Below are positions 1 to 10,478 of a stretch of 64,000 nucleotides of DNA, one piece after another. The notes below the pieces were generated by a model. That model ran no database searches. It was not told the origin of the DNA and saw only the letters and a program-made list of their open reading frames with translations. The stretch comes from Nannochloris sp. 'desiccata'. Its lineage: Eukaryota > Chlorophyta > Trebouxiophyceae > Chlorellales > Chlorellaceae. The stretch covers positions 1,364,001-1,428,000 of the forward strand of contig JAGTXX020000009.1 of NCBI GenBank assembly GCA_019044685.2, given 5' to 3'. A program made the position numbers and the translations under genes. Numbering within the stretch: position 1 is the first letter of the stretch; the number at the start of each line of letters is the position of its first letter.

Positions 1-1
1 A

Positions 2-634
2 TTACTATTGAACGGATCCAACCCTGCTCTTGCTGCTGGAGGAGCTGATTCCATCTACTCTTTTTCAGGCACACTTGATGGTAAAGACTTCCCATTCTCC
101 CAGTTCATAAATAAAGTAGTATGTATCGTCAACATTGCGTCTCAATGACCCTTGCAAAACGTGAACTATCCTGGACTTCGATATTTGTTAGAAAAGTATC
201 AAGATCAGGGGTTCGCGGTGTGCGCAGTTCCCTGCAATCAATTTGGAGGTCAAAGCCCCGGCACAGATCAAGAAGAACGGGATGCAGCCTATCGTAAATT
301 TGGGCTGGATACATTCCCTGTAGTTGATCATATGTTGACCAATGGACGGGACGCCCATCCGTTGTACAGATATATGAAATCGGAGCAGCCTATTGAGTTA
401 CCGTCATCTCAAGGGGCCCCGCCTGGAGAGAAGGGCGTGCTCACGTGGAACTATGTTAAATTCTTGATTGATAGAAACGGCAAGCCTGTGAAGAGGTTCA
501 AACCTGGCTTTGATCCCATGGAATTCGAAGGTGATGTGAGATTATTACTCGCTGGAAAGGATCCTCTACCGGCCGAGTGTATCATGCACCCGGGACGTAA
601 AGTGTGCAACGTGGATCGCTTACTTTCTGCATAA
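2..634 (+). CDS. GPX: Glutathione peroxidase, probable selenoprotein (5' partial)
   Basis: Reduces hydroperoxides with thiol or thioredoxin reductant. One frame runs from the window edge to a TAA at 632-634 and is broken only by a TGA at 146-148. That TGA sits exactly where GPX proteins have the catalytic Cys or Sec: it follows the strand KVVCIVNIASQ and lies six residues before the NYPGL motif, the standard spacing. The rest of the tetrad follows: Gln in CNQFGGQ and Trp-Asn in LTWNY. About 210 codons are visible, and the frame is still open at the left edge, so the true start or a first exon lies outside. Green algae such as Chlamydomonas encode Sec-containing GPX, so reading TGA as selenocysteine is reasonable. 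A nonsense mutation in a Cys version is the alternative, but the frame is intact and conserved on both sides. Confidence 0.85.
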
Positions 635-1249
635 GAGACCTTCTTTTCTGTTTTATTGTTATATATAGAAGCGTATGGATTGAGAACTGTGTTACCAGGA
701 GCCCTGTGCATTGATTTAAAATAAATACTCTATGACAGCAGCAGGGTCGTCCCTAAAACTCTCTTTTTATTTTATTTTATTTGAAGAGAAAGGGCCCTTG
801 CCGCTTGACACGTATTGTTATGTTAGTGTACTGCTTCTTCCTGTCATATTTCTTCAATTTTTATGAATTTTTGTTGTATTATTATTACCTCCCACGGTTT
901 GTAAATTTTTGAAAAGCAGAGAAGCAAGGTGATGGGGGATTTTTTCGATTCAGACCAAGCCAAAGTCTTCCTATACCGATGGAAACTTTAGTTAAAGCTG
1001 TGTGTGTTCTTTGGCTGTAGTGAAATGCAGGAGGCTTAGCGATTAATCTGAAGAAGGATCAAACAGGCTACTTCGCTCAAACGAATTCAGTGGTGGCAAA
1101 ATTCTGCCCCTCCATGCGAAGTTTGCCTTGGTCAAATGCTCGCCGCAACTCAATTTTCACGTTCAGACTCGGTTTTAATGGCCCTGCAAGCTTCTAAATC
1201 GTCCTCTTATTAGCACAATAGCTTTAGGGCACCTTAAACAATCTGCAGC
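635..1249. other. Intergenic: GPX 3' UTR and eL14 upstream region
   Basis: The left part is the GPX 3' UTR with the SECIS candidate and a TGTAA motif at 900-904. From about 910 to 1249 there is presumably the promoter and 5' UTR of the eL14 gene. I see no further gene. Confidence 0.6.
732..809 (+). promoter_or_regulatory. Candidate SECIS element in the GPX 3' UTR
   Basis: About 100 bases after the GPX stop codon there is an ATGA core (732-735), an unpaired AAAA (755-758) and a closing TGAC (806-809). The arms 737-754 and 791-805 can pair (CCCT with AGGG, GGG with CCC, GC-rich base) with a four-base bulge at 747-750. CTCT at 759-762 can pair with AGAG at 785-788 as a mini-stem, as in form II SECIS elements. 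The bulge makes the ATGA-to-AA distance longer than usual. A TGTAA poly(A)-type motif at 900-904 would leave this hairpin inside the 3' UTR. Confidence 0.5.
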
Positions 1250-2117
1250 ATGCCATTCCAGAGGTATGTGGAGATTGGCCGTGTGGCCATGGTCTCATTT
1301 GGGGCTGAGTATGGCAAATTAGTTGTTATCACCGATGTAGTAGATCAAAACAAGGTAAATATATATACGAATGCACTGGGATGAATGCGATTCGGGAAGG
1401 AATTTGTTCAAGGGCCTGAAAGCTCATCAAATGTCTGGGAAAATGCTGCACTCGGAGAGTTTTTTAGACTGAGGAGGAGGTTGCGCTTGGAGTTGGATAG
1501 TTTTGGATGCATCATTAGTTTATTGACTGCAACTAAATTTGATTGCAAGCTGTTCAAGCTGAGTGGTTGTCTCAAATCGAATTTGAGCCATCACCAGAGC
1601 ATTTGAGCGGTTCAGCAAAATTTTCGCCGTCTGATAGCAAAATGCAATGCATTGGCAACCCCTCTTTGCAGTGCTACAGCAGAAAGCCCCGCCGCCGCTA
1701 TGATTTGGGTTATTTTTAGCTCTGCTTGCTTGCCATTTCAGAAATTTTCTTTGGGTCTGTATTTAAATATTTTCTCTGCGTTCTGCTAGCTCATCTTATC
1801 CTCTAATTTCTAATTCACAGGCTCTTATTGACCGCCCTGATGAGGCTCGTCGCGTAATGAACTTCAAGCGCTTAAATATCACCGACTTCAAGATTGATAT
1901 TCCCCGCTGCGCCAAGAAGACTGTGTTAAAGAAAGCTATTGAGGACTCTGACGTCTTCAACAAGTTTGCTGCCTCCGGATGGGGCAAGAAGATTGCCAAG
2001 CGTGAGGCCAGGGCAGCACAGAATGACCTTGACCGCTACAAGTCCACTGTTGCTAAGATCAAGCGCTCTGCTGTGGTCCGCCGCACTGTCAACAAGCTTA
2101 AGAAGTCTGCCAAGTAA
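1250..2117 (+). CDS. RPL14: 60S ribosomal protein eL14
   Basis: Structural protein of the cytosolic large ribosomal subunit. Exon 1 (1250-1354) encodes [18 protein letters not shown] and ends at a GTAAAT donor. Exon 2 (1821-2117) follows a TAATTCACAG acceptor and encodes [18 protein letters not shown] and onward. Together they give 133 residues, close to the usual eL14 length. The N-terminal KOW-like strand ([21 protein letters not shown]) and the lysine-rich C-terminus match the family. The intron (466 bases) is phase 0. A TGTAA motif follows about 30 bases after the stop. Confidence 0.95.
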
Positions 2118-2228
2118 TTAATATGTTGGTATTAGAAGCTAAATTTGTAACATAAGATTAGAGACTTACAATGAGATAATTTGATTAATAAACTAATTAA
2201 ATGGAAGGGGGTTCGAAATTCAATGTTT

Positions 2229-3785
2229 TTAAGCCTCTGTCTCCTCCAGAGCTCCTTGTCCTTGGCTTAAACAGAAGCTGCCGGTAGGGTACACACCTCG
2301 TTCTAGCTCCCACCCCACTTTGTTCGCACCATTTTCCAATTCAGGAAACTCACTCTGCATGATTCTCAGCGACTCTTCTAACTTTTCAAACACCACCACT
2401 CCAATACTTTCTTTTCCGCTCTCACCCTCTGCCCCCTTCATTTTATGAATACCATTCTGCAACCAAGCCGCTTGCCATAGAGCTCTCAGCATATCTACTG
2501 CATCCGCACTCTCCCATAGAACTACATACGCTACTCCATCTCTCCATGTGAGTATATATCGTTCCTTCTCATACAACTCTATCAAAATTTTCAAAACGTC
2601 ATCTTCACCCCTCCCGCCACTGAGCTCTCTATGGTATGTATTATTAAGAGGAGGTTCTATTGAACCTAGCAATTCTTCAATTGAGCAGCCAAGGACGCAT
2701 TGTAACCCGTCAGGTCCATATTCAGGTCCTTGAAGCATTTTTTCTTCTTTATTTGCTTCCTCCACTGTCAAAATTTCTTTCCCACGAGAAGAAATAAACC
2801 GATGCACCAGAGCCGTCCCCCTCTTAAAGTTGGGAAAAGGGAATCGTAGCTGCTTCATAGCTGCATACCTCAAGGCCACGTGGATAGAATGTATCGCAGC
2901 CCAGATAGGCACCACAGCTTCTGGTGTCCCTGTTGCCTCCAAAAAACTAAGGAGGGCTACGCTCGCAGCCAGTCCAGTCATCTGCGCTGTCACTTCCCAG
3001 ACTTCTTCTTTTGCAGAGACGTCTCCCACGTTGTTCTTCGCTGCGAAATGGGTCTGAACTACACGGAAACATGGTCTGCCCATACCTCTACCTGTCGCTT
3101 TCGCTAGGGTGCCTGCTCCAGCCAAGGTCACAAAATTAGCGGGAAATAGTTGGGTTGCAATTTCCAAGGCAAGGCCCAGACTCGTGACAGCCTCTGCTAT
3201 CATTCTCCAACGCTTTGGGTCTTCATCAAAAACCGCACTTAGTTTCCCCCCGACAAATAGACGACCTGCAGCACCTACACCGTCCTTTGTGACCCATTTT
3301 ATTGCGGCAGAAAAGCCCACTGCACCTGCAGGACCAACCCCAATGCCTAAAGCTTTTAGCATGCTCGACCCAGCTAAAGAGTGACTCATCCATCCGAATA
3401 TATGGCATGGGAAGCTGTATATTTGATAATTCAGGTAGTCTTCCGTGACGCTAGAAGGCCAGCCTTGTGGGAGAAAGAAAGATTTAATCGATGCTGGGGC
3501 AGACTGAGATGGCGGTGGAGGAGATAATGTAGAAGAGCCATTGCTGGTAAAGGAAATAGAACGCTGCGTTCCAGTTTTGATATTTTTTTCTGTTAGGATT
3601 GCGGCTATGGTAGACGGGTAATTGTTGCCGTTGGAAGCTTGAGCTTGGAGGGTGATCGAGCGGCGGAGACGAGGATGAATATATTTTCTATTTAAGCTAA
3701 GGTGTAGGAATCTCGGCATCGTCTCGCGAAATATCGGAGACTCGTTCATTGTATTAAATAGTAAAAAGACAACATGTATAAGCAA
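2229..3785 (-). CDS. Root UVB sensitive (RUS/DUF647) family protein
   Basis: Single-exon protein of up to 518 residues. The DUF647 core starts near residue 115 with FLPQGWPSSVTEDYLNYQIY and continues through the small-residue-rich membrane-associated stretch KALGIGVGPAGAVGFSAAIK, WVTKDGVGAAGRLFVGG and FAAKNNVGDVSAKEE, the family's hallmark order. The more variable C-terminal half (about 350-518) resembles the RUS C-terminal domain. In plants RUS proteins act in UV-B and vitamin B6-linked signalling and in plastids. The N-terminal 100 residues are Ser/Arg-rich and could be an organellar targeting region. The start could be the first Met or the Met at 3719 (MPRFLHLSL). It is divergent from the FAD/CFAS gene, with a 255-base shared promoter. 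Confidence 0.88.
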   Translation of the reverse strand: MLIHVVFLLFNTMNESPIFRETMPRFLHLSLNRKYIHPRLRRSITLQAQASNGNNYPSTIAAILTEKNIKTGTQRSISFTSNGSSTLSPPPPSQSAPASIKSFFLPQGWPSSVTEDYLNYQIYSFPCHIFGWMSHSLAGSSMLKALGIGVGPAGAVGFSAAIKWVTKDGVGAAGRLFVGGKLSAVFDEDPKRWRMIAEAVTSLGLALEIATQLFPANFVTLAGAGTLAKATGRGMGRPCFRVVQTHFAAKNNVGDVSAKEEVWEVTAQMTGLAASVALLSFLEATGTPEAVVPIWAAIHSIHVALRYAAMKQLRFPFPNFKRGTALVHRFISSRGKEILTVEEANKEEKMLQGPEYGPDGLQCVLGCSIEELLGSIEPPLNNTYHRELSGGRGEDDVLKILIELYEKERYILTWRDGVAYVVLWESADAVDMLRALWQAAWLQNGIHKMKGAEGESGKESIGVVVFEKLEESLRIMQSEFPELENGANKVGWELERGVYPTGSFCLSQGQGALEETEA

Positions 3786-4040
3786 AGGTTAAGGCTAAAA
3801 GTGTGGTCCACACAAATTCGAAATTCAAGTTCAATTTGAAGGCGCCAGAAAGATGATGATGTAACCCTCATTCATTACAATTCCAGCTCTAAAGAGCATA
3901 CATTTCTCTTATTTGAACTACTACCATCATCAGAAAGCGGCGCAAAGACGGGCATTGCTTGATCATACAATAAAATCAGCCGCATCTTTACATCTCAAAC
4001 CCTGGCTTGTTTTATTCTGGATTAGACTATACACATTGCC

Positions 4041-7000
4041 ATGGAGTCGCCATCTGGAAAAAAGGTTGCAGTTATTGGATCAGGGATTGCGGGTTTAAGT
4101 GCAGCATGGCTTCTTCATAGGTGAGCGTTGGCCTCCATCTTACTAGCCATTACCCTCAGTTTATTCTGGTTCAAAAAGTTCCCCATGTTTCTATAGAATC
4201 TGACCCCCCTTTTCAACTCATTCTAAGCTTTCAATTTCATCCACATTTCACAGGAATGGTGCTCATGTTACATTGTATGAATCTGAAGAAACTGTTGGCG
4301 GCCATACGCTTACTGACGATAGCTCTGGTTTCCCTGTAGACCTAGGCTTTCAAGTATTCAATCTCACCACCTACCCTCACATGACTGCATTTTTAGATGC
4401 TCTTGGTGTAGATTCTGAGCCTTCAGATATGTCTTTTGCCTTGTCTGTTGACGATGGCCGCTTGGAGTGGGCGTCTCACTCACTAGACACAGTATTCACC
4501 CAACGCTCTAATATCACCTCCCCATCTTTCCTCCGTATGCTCAAAGATGTGCTGCGCTTTGGAAAAGAAGCCCCTCGTGTATTAGAACACGGAGCTTCGA
4601 ATTACTCAGGCATGACTTTGGGCGCTTACCTCGCAAAACATAAATATTCAAAAGCGTTTATTGACAACTACATTTTGCCCATGTGTGCTGCTGTATGGAG
4701 TATCCCTAGTTCCACTGTTTTAAACTTCCCAATCACTATGCTCGTTCGCTTCTGGGTCAACCATCACTTGTTGGATATCACTCAGCGCCCAGTCTGGCGA
4801 GTAGTCAAAGGCCGTAGTAGAACCTACGCTCAACGCGTTGTTTCCGAGTTACCTGATCTCAGAGTTTCTACTCCAGTACATCAAATTAAAAGCATGGGCC
4901 CATCCGGTCCTGTTCAGATTGAAGCCAAAGATGGAGTAGCGCTCTACGATGCAGTTGTCTGCGCAACTCACTCGGACACAACTTTACATATGCTCAATCC
5001 TACTACCTCTGCAGACTCCAACACTGATTTAGAAGAGATTTTGGATGTATTACGTGGTATTCCTTACTCTGAAAACGATGTTTGGCTTCATACTGACTCT
5101 TCCTTGATGCCCCGAGATAGAAAAGCTTGGGCTTCTTGGAACTGTTTAACTGGCAGCGCAGCTGAAGCACAAAATCGCGCTGTCTGTGTCAGTTATTGGG
5201 TAAATTCATTACAATCTCTCCCTTCCTCGGCACCTGATCTTTTTGTTACGTTAAATCCAGTCCACGAACCTGCTGAGGGGACAGTGCATCGTCGTCTGAA
5301 ATTAGCTCACCCCATTTTCGGGCCCGAATCTGTCTCTTCTCAAGCCAGAGTTCCTACAGTGCAGGGAAAAGGTGGTATATACCTTGCTGGGGCATGGTGT
5401 GGCTATGGTTTCCATGAAGATGGCATTAAATCCGCGGTTGATGCAGTTACTACAATGGGCGCGACTATTCCTTGGATGCCTCGAACGACTTCCCCAAAAA
5501 TTTCCTGGGTTGATTCCGCTGCAATCACCATGTTTGATAAATTCGCAAAAATTTCCATTACCACTGGTCGTTTGCGCTTCATTTTGCCTACTGGGGCAGA
5601 GCTGTGCTACGGGCAGCCTGCACCCGCACCGCTGGTCGAAGGTCAAGAATGGCGTGGTCGCCCTCCTTTAGATGTGATTGTCCGTATCTATAATACTTCA
5701 TTCTTTAGAAAAGTGATTACCAGGCATGATACGGGCTTGGGTGAGTCCTACATGGATGGTGACTTCGAAGTTATTTCTGGCATCGACGGTAGTGGAGACA
5801 TAGGCTCTTTAATTGCTGTTATGACCGCAAACGCCCATGATATTGAAAAAAAACGTGGATTCTTAGGTATTTTCAACAAATTAGGTGATCGTGCGTTGGC
5901 ATTAGCTCACAAAGCGAGGTCAAACACAGTGACAGGAAGTCGTAAAAATATTGAAGAGCACTACGATGCAGGAAATGATATGTATCGCTTATTCTTGGAC
6001 GAAACCATGACCTATTCCTGTGGCATATGGACTGCTGACACTACCACAGGAGGTGGTGGTGGCACCGTGGTGGCACCTGATTTAAAAACCTCCCAATACA
6101 ACAAACTCGACGCGCTCATCGCGAAAGCTGACTTGAAACCTGAGCACCATGTCTTAGAAATCGGCTGTGGCTGGGGTTCTTTCGCTATGCGCGCTGCTTC
6201 TACTACAGGATGCCGCGTCACTGGGCTTACTTTATCCAAAGAACAGCTCGCTGAAGCCAACATGCGGGTCAAAGCAGCTGGTCTTGAAGATAAGATCACG
6301 TTATTATTCTGTGATTATCGCGATGTTCCTGGTCTTGGCACCTATGATCGAGTTGTTTCTTGCGAAATGATCGAAGCAGTAGGACATGAACATTTACGTG
6401 CGTATTTCATGACGGTGGGCGCTGCGCTGAAACCCGGTGGTAGGGCTGTTATCCAAGTTATCGCAGAGCCTGATGAACGATATGAAGCCTACTGCATTTC
6501 TTCAGATTTTATTCGAGAACACATTTTTCCTGGAGGGCATTTGCCTTCTGTCGGAGCTTGTGTAGAATCCGCGAGAGGAACTGGCCTTACAGTTCATGGG
6601 TGCGAAGATATTGGACCCGATTATGCTGTCACGTTACGAGCTTGGCGAAAAACCTGGGAAGAAAAGAAGAATGATGTTTTAAATCTTGGGTATTCAGAAT
6701 GGTTTTGGAGGAAATATCGATTTTATTTCGCGTACTGTGAAGGTGCTTTTGATGCAAAATACATTCATACTTTCCAGATGACCTGGGTCAAAGACCAGGT
6801 ACCAAGTTTAACCGAAGGTGATGTGAGAATTGCTATGGAAAGGAGTAAAGCTGGTCTGCCTGTGGAGGTTGCTCTGAACAGTGGTGTTGGCGCCACAGCC
6901 AGAGCACTTTTCTCAAAGGATGATGGCTCTATCTCTTCCACCTCGCCTAGAAACGATGCTCTGACGCAGATTATCATGTCTGTATATTTCTTCCTAGCTG

Positions 7001-7797
7001 GAGTCGCAGTGTCTACCTCTCATGTTCTCTGGCTTTTGCCGTTGGTCACTGCCCTGTCTGCTTTTCTCTTCTCCATCAACGCTGCCATCTCCCGATGGCT
7101 TTTACCCTTTTACCCGTCTCTGACTCCAGATCGTGCTACCCTTTGGAACTTACAAGCTGTGCATCTCATGTACTCCCCTATTGCCGCAGCATGCGCAGCA
7201 TGGCAGGTGATGACTCACCCAGATGCACTTTCTTTAGTCGCGCCTCAAACGGGCACCCCCCTCGATCTAGCTCTCGCTGCAGCTTCTGCTGGCTTCTTCG
7301 GTTTTGCTCTCTGGACTGAAGTGGGTTCTAAGCTTTACCGACGTAATTATTGGGCTGTACTGCATTATACCGTGCTTTTAGTTATGTTTAGTAGCGCAGC
7401 GTATAAAAATATCAACACACCTTTCTTGGCAGTCACCCTGCTGTCAGAGTTTAACACAGTGTTTCTCATGTTGAGAAGCCAAGCTGCTATTTCCACGGGC
7501 TCTGAAACTGTTAATTCTAGTTCTCTTGGTAATTTTAAGGGTAAAGAATCATCTGCATTTGTGAAAATGCTCGGTGTAGTGAATTTCTTAACTTTTGTGC
7601 TCTTTCGCTTGATCGCTCATGCCGCTCTGGCAACTACCGTCTTTGTCAATCCTCAAGCATTCCCTTCGCATGGAACGCATTGCATGGCTGTAGCAGGGAT
7701 GGTGTATATGAATGCTGCAAATGTGAAGCATGCTGTCTCGTTTGTACGTCGTAGTGATGTTCGTACAAAGCAGGGAGATCCTAGGAAGCAAAACTGA
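4041..7797 (+). CDS. FAD amine oxidase-like / cyclopropane fatty acid synthase / multi-pass membrane (TLC-like) fusion
   Basis: Two exons (4041-4120 and 4254-7797) give 1207 residues. Exon 1 holds the dinucleotide-binding motif VAVIGSGIAGLSAAW at residues 9-23. Residues 1 to about 430 are a flavin amine oxidase-like domain, ending with GGIYLAGAWCGYGFHEDGIKSA. Residues about 490-895 are a cyclopropane fatty acid synthase: GLGESYMDGDFE, the SAM motif VLEIGCGWGSFA near 660, EMIEAVGHE, and the YCEGAF motif. Plant cyclopropane synthases share this FAD-CFAS order but stop near 870 residues. Here about 270 more residues carry several hydrophobic helices, with an H-Y, SEFNTVFLMLR and FRLIAHAAL arrangement resembling TLC (TRAM-LAG1-CLN8) domains. 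The CFAS part should methylenate or methylate unsaturated acyl chains of phospholipids using SAM. The TLC assignment is my inference. Confidence 0.9.
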
Positions 7798-8217
7798 TTT
7801 AAATTTTTTTCCGTCGGTTCTATGAGTAGTGTCGGGGTTTGTGCTGCTCGATAATTATATAGACAATTCTTTTTGCTTATATAAATCTATACTATAATGC
7901 CACTTTTTTTGATTCTTTCTAATGCGTTCATGTGCGTATATGTGTACTGTTAAAGTCCATCTATGTTTTAATTCTTTTTATTTTTTCTCTCTCTCTTTAT
8001 TTTTTCCTCCTGCGGTGTCGTGGTAATGCCGCAGCCGACCGGCCCCTTCTCCCCCATTTTTGGTATAAACTTCGATTCTTTTGTATAAATACTTGCTTAC
8101 TAGTATTAATATTTTGAATAATAAAGAGATCTCTAAAGAGCAATGTAATTAGATATATTATCAAGCGAATTAAATTCAAAACCGCAAATTTTAAAACAAA
8201 CAAATGCTTTATTGTCT
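7798..8217. other. Convergent 3' region, AT- and pyrimidine-rich
   Basis: This stretch separates the 3' ends of the FAD/CFAS gene (+) and the HCNGP-like gene (-). It is T-rich with a TGTAA motif near 8144. It most likely holds the two 3' UTRs; I see no gene in it. Confidence 0.5.
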
Positions 8218-9125
8218 CTATCGGCCTCTATTTGCCGCCAGTTTTTGAGCCATAGCTTGCGCCGCTTTAATCGCAGCTGCCGTCGCTGTAGCCGTCGCTG
8301 CGCCACCTCTCGCACCACCACCACCACCAGCTCCACTACCTTGAGTGAATTCTATTTTGGTTGTGCCAGCTATTCTCCTCGCTTTCTTCCTTTCATCCTC
8401 TATTGTCAATTCTTTTTTAAGCGCTTCTATACTATCTTCTACCGGTAAAGACCCAGGGTTAAACAATTCTGGTGCAAATGCAGTCCCATATTCATCTATT
8501 TCCCAGTATTCGACCATTTTCTTAAAAAATTCTGGGTTTCTATAATCTCTTGAAGAGCGTAATGTGTCGGTCAGGCGACGACCATCTCGTTGTAGCTCCA
8601 ACCATCGTGCTATTCGGGCTTGAACTTCAGGGTTGGATTCTCCAGATGGAGCGGAAGCTAATCTTGGCGGTAGAGCGTCGAAGCTTAGTGAACTAAACCC
8701 TACTTTATCTTCAATGTCAACTTCATTCTCATTATCTACGATGGTGTCAATGTCACCGCCACTGGGGTAAGCATACACAGCTTCTGGGTCATTAGGAGGT
8801 GGTCGTTGTGGACCTTGTTCAGGGGCTTCATCTAATATTCCTGTTGCTTCATTATCTAGTAGCATAGCCTCTGTTGCAGGATTCTCCTCTTGCAGTGGTG
8901 CTTGGGGTTCTTCTGAAGCGGGATGGGCATCTCTAGTTTCTCTTTTCTCTTCACCTGTTATTTAATCGAGGAGTAAGCGTAGTTAATTTGAGTTGTAGCT
9001 ATAGCACAGATATCAGAATGCATATTAAATTGATAAAACTAACTACCTGCTGAATTTTGATCTTCCACATCAGAATCGGAAATATATGCACCCAAGAGGG
9101 CTCCAAGGCCACCTTCCTCACTCAT
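8218..9125 (-). CDS. HCNGP/SAP30BP-like transcriptional regulator
   Basis: Two exons (9125-9047 and 8954-8218) give 271 residues. The N-terminus MSEEGGLGALLGAYISDSD resembles the short acidic start of HCNGP-family proteins. The conserved core is LQRDGRRLTDTLRSSRDYRNPEFF, then EYWEIDEYGTAFAPELFNPG and KKARRIAGTTKIEFTQG, matching the SAP30BP pattern of a basic helix, the 'IDE-GT-P--F-P' motif and TKIEF. The tail is a Gly/Ala/Thr-rich low-complexity stretch. SAP30BP family members are nuclear and act in transcriptional repression and splicing. The intron is phase 1. The start was chosen because it gives a family-like N-terminus directly upstream of a clean donor. Confidence 0.85.
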
Positions 9126-9387
9126 ATTCCATCCAAATAAATCCAACACTGTGAAGATGTAAACTATCTGAAAAAATCCATGTGATCGTGAGAAGACGAA
9201 AGACCCTTTAAGGGTGCCTGGCCTTGACATTTTGTCGCCTTTCTCAGAAAGCTTCTGATTTTGTCTTCTCAAAATTTCATCTGAACAGAATTATTCTTAC
9301 AAATTTCGACACCTAATGATGCTTATTACTTACTAAAATCTCGAAAATCTATGGAAATACACAGCACTAACACACAAAATACTATAT

Positions 9388-10232
9388 TTACCAGGGGATA
9401 GCCTTGAACTCATCATCGTCATCACCGAGAGCCTTACGGGCCTCAATAATGATAGGGAGGATAGAGAGAGCCATGACACCAACCGTGGCTTCGTTACCGA
9501 CAGCAGAAGTGTAGATGTTGTTCATTCCAGGGTTCTCAAGATGTTTTTGAAGGCACTCAATGGGTCCCATGCCCTGAACGGCAGCCTGAGAAGAGAATCC
9601 GAGGAAAGCAACCATAGCAAGACGAGCGTTCTTAACCTCCTTGAGGCGGGTCTCAGGAGAGTCCATGCCTGCGGGGTCCTGAAATTTGAAGTCACCAGTC
9701 TTCTCAAAGCCCCTGGCGCGGAGGCCCTCAAGGACGATGAAAGTGGGGATGCCGACGAGGAGCTGAGTCTTGATATCGACAGCGTATTCCTGGGCACCGG
9801 CAGTCCACCAGTCACCGCGTCCAAGGAGATCCTCAGCCAAGATACCAGCAACGGCAGCCATAGCCCAGCGTCCGTTGATGATCTCGGCATTCTGATAATA
9901 CTTCAACAAATCCTTCTTGGCACCTAAGCCGAGGGGATCGAATCCGTAGTCTGCAGGTAATAAAAATAATGATGTTTAATACGTGGTCAGCAAACTTGAC
10001 AACGGAAACTTGACGAAAAGGAGCCAATTTAGAGAGAAATGTATAAATAATCGATTTTATAAGATTGAGCAAACTCACCACCGGGCATAGAGCCATCGAG
10101 GTATTTGGGGGTGTTGGTTGCACCAGGGTACCAGGTAGCTTTAGCAGCCTGGGTAACAACCCTGCGAGCAGCGCGAGGCTTCACAGCTGCGGGCTTGGCA
10201 ACGAAGGCATTTGCCTGAATAGCGGCAGACAT
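9388..10232 (-). CDS. Chlorophyll a/b-binding protein, PSI antenna (Lhca) type
   Basis: Two exons (10232-10079 and 9950-9388) give 238 residues. It binds chlorophylls and carotenoids in the thylakoid membrane and passes excitation energy to a photosystem. Residues 1-30 are a typical Ala/Lys/Arg plastid transit peptide. The mature part begins near ATWYPGATNTPKYLDG, followed by PGDYGFDPLGLG. Helix 1 carries EIINGRWAMAAVAG and helix 3 carries EVKNARLAMVAFLGF, the two LHC chlorophyll-binding Glu/Arg motifs. The spacing and the C-terminal GMGPIECLQKHLENPGMNNIYTS favour the Lhca group over Lhcb; I cannot assign a number. The intron interrupts the GDYGF codon run (phase 1). The WW-domain gene starts 246 bases away on the other strand. 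Confidence 0.93.
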
Positions 10233-10478
10233 AGTGACAAGATTACTAATAATTTACTCCCAGAAGTCGAATTGAAAATAGTTAAAGCTGTAGCGAGGGT
10301 CTGATGCGCTTATATGTGCTGAAAACATCGCAATATTTACAGATTTTGTCGATAGCTAAAAAACATTTCCTTTCTTCCTTCATGACCGAAACCCACAAAT
10401 TTTGCTAAAATCGCGCCTAGAGAGCTTGTCTGCATAGAAGAATACCATTGGGATGAAGCTATAGTGGGTCAGGCAACA

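Noticed and set aside
146..148. TGA in GPX as a nonsense mutation making a pseudogene
   Set aside because: It falls exactly on the Cys/Sec codon, the frame is otherwise intact on both sides, and a SECIS-like hairpin follows. Not excluded, but less likely.
2205..2225. GGTTCGAAATTC as a tRNA T-loop
   Set aside because: No acceptor stem, D-arm or anticodon arm surrounds it.
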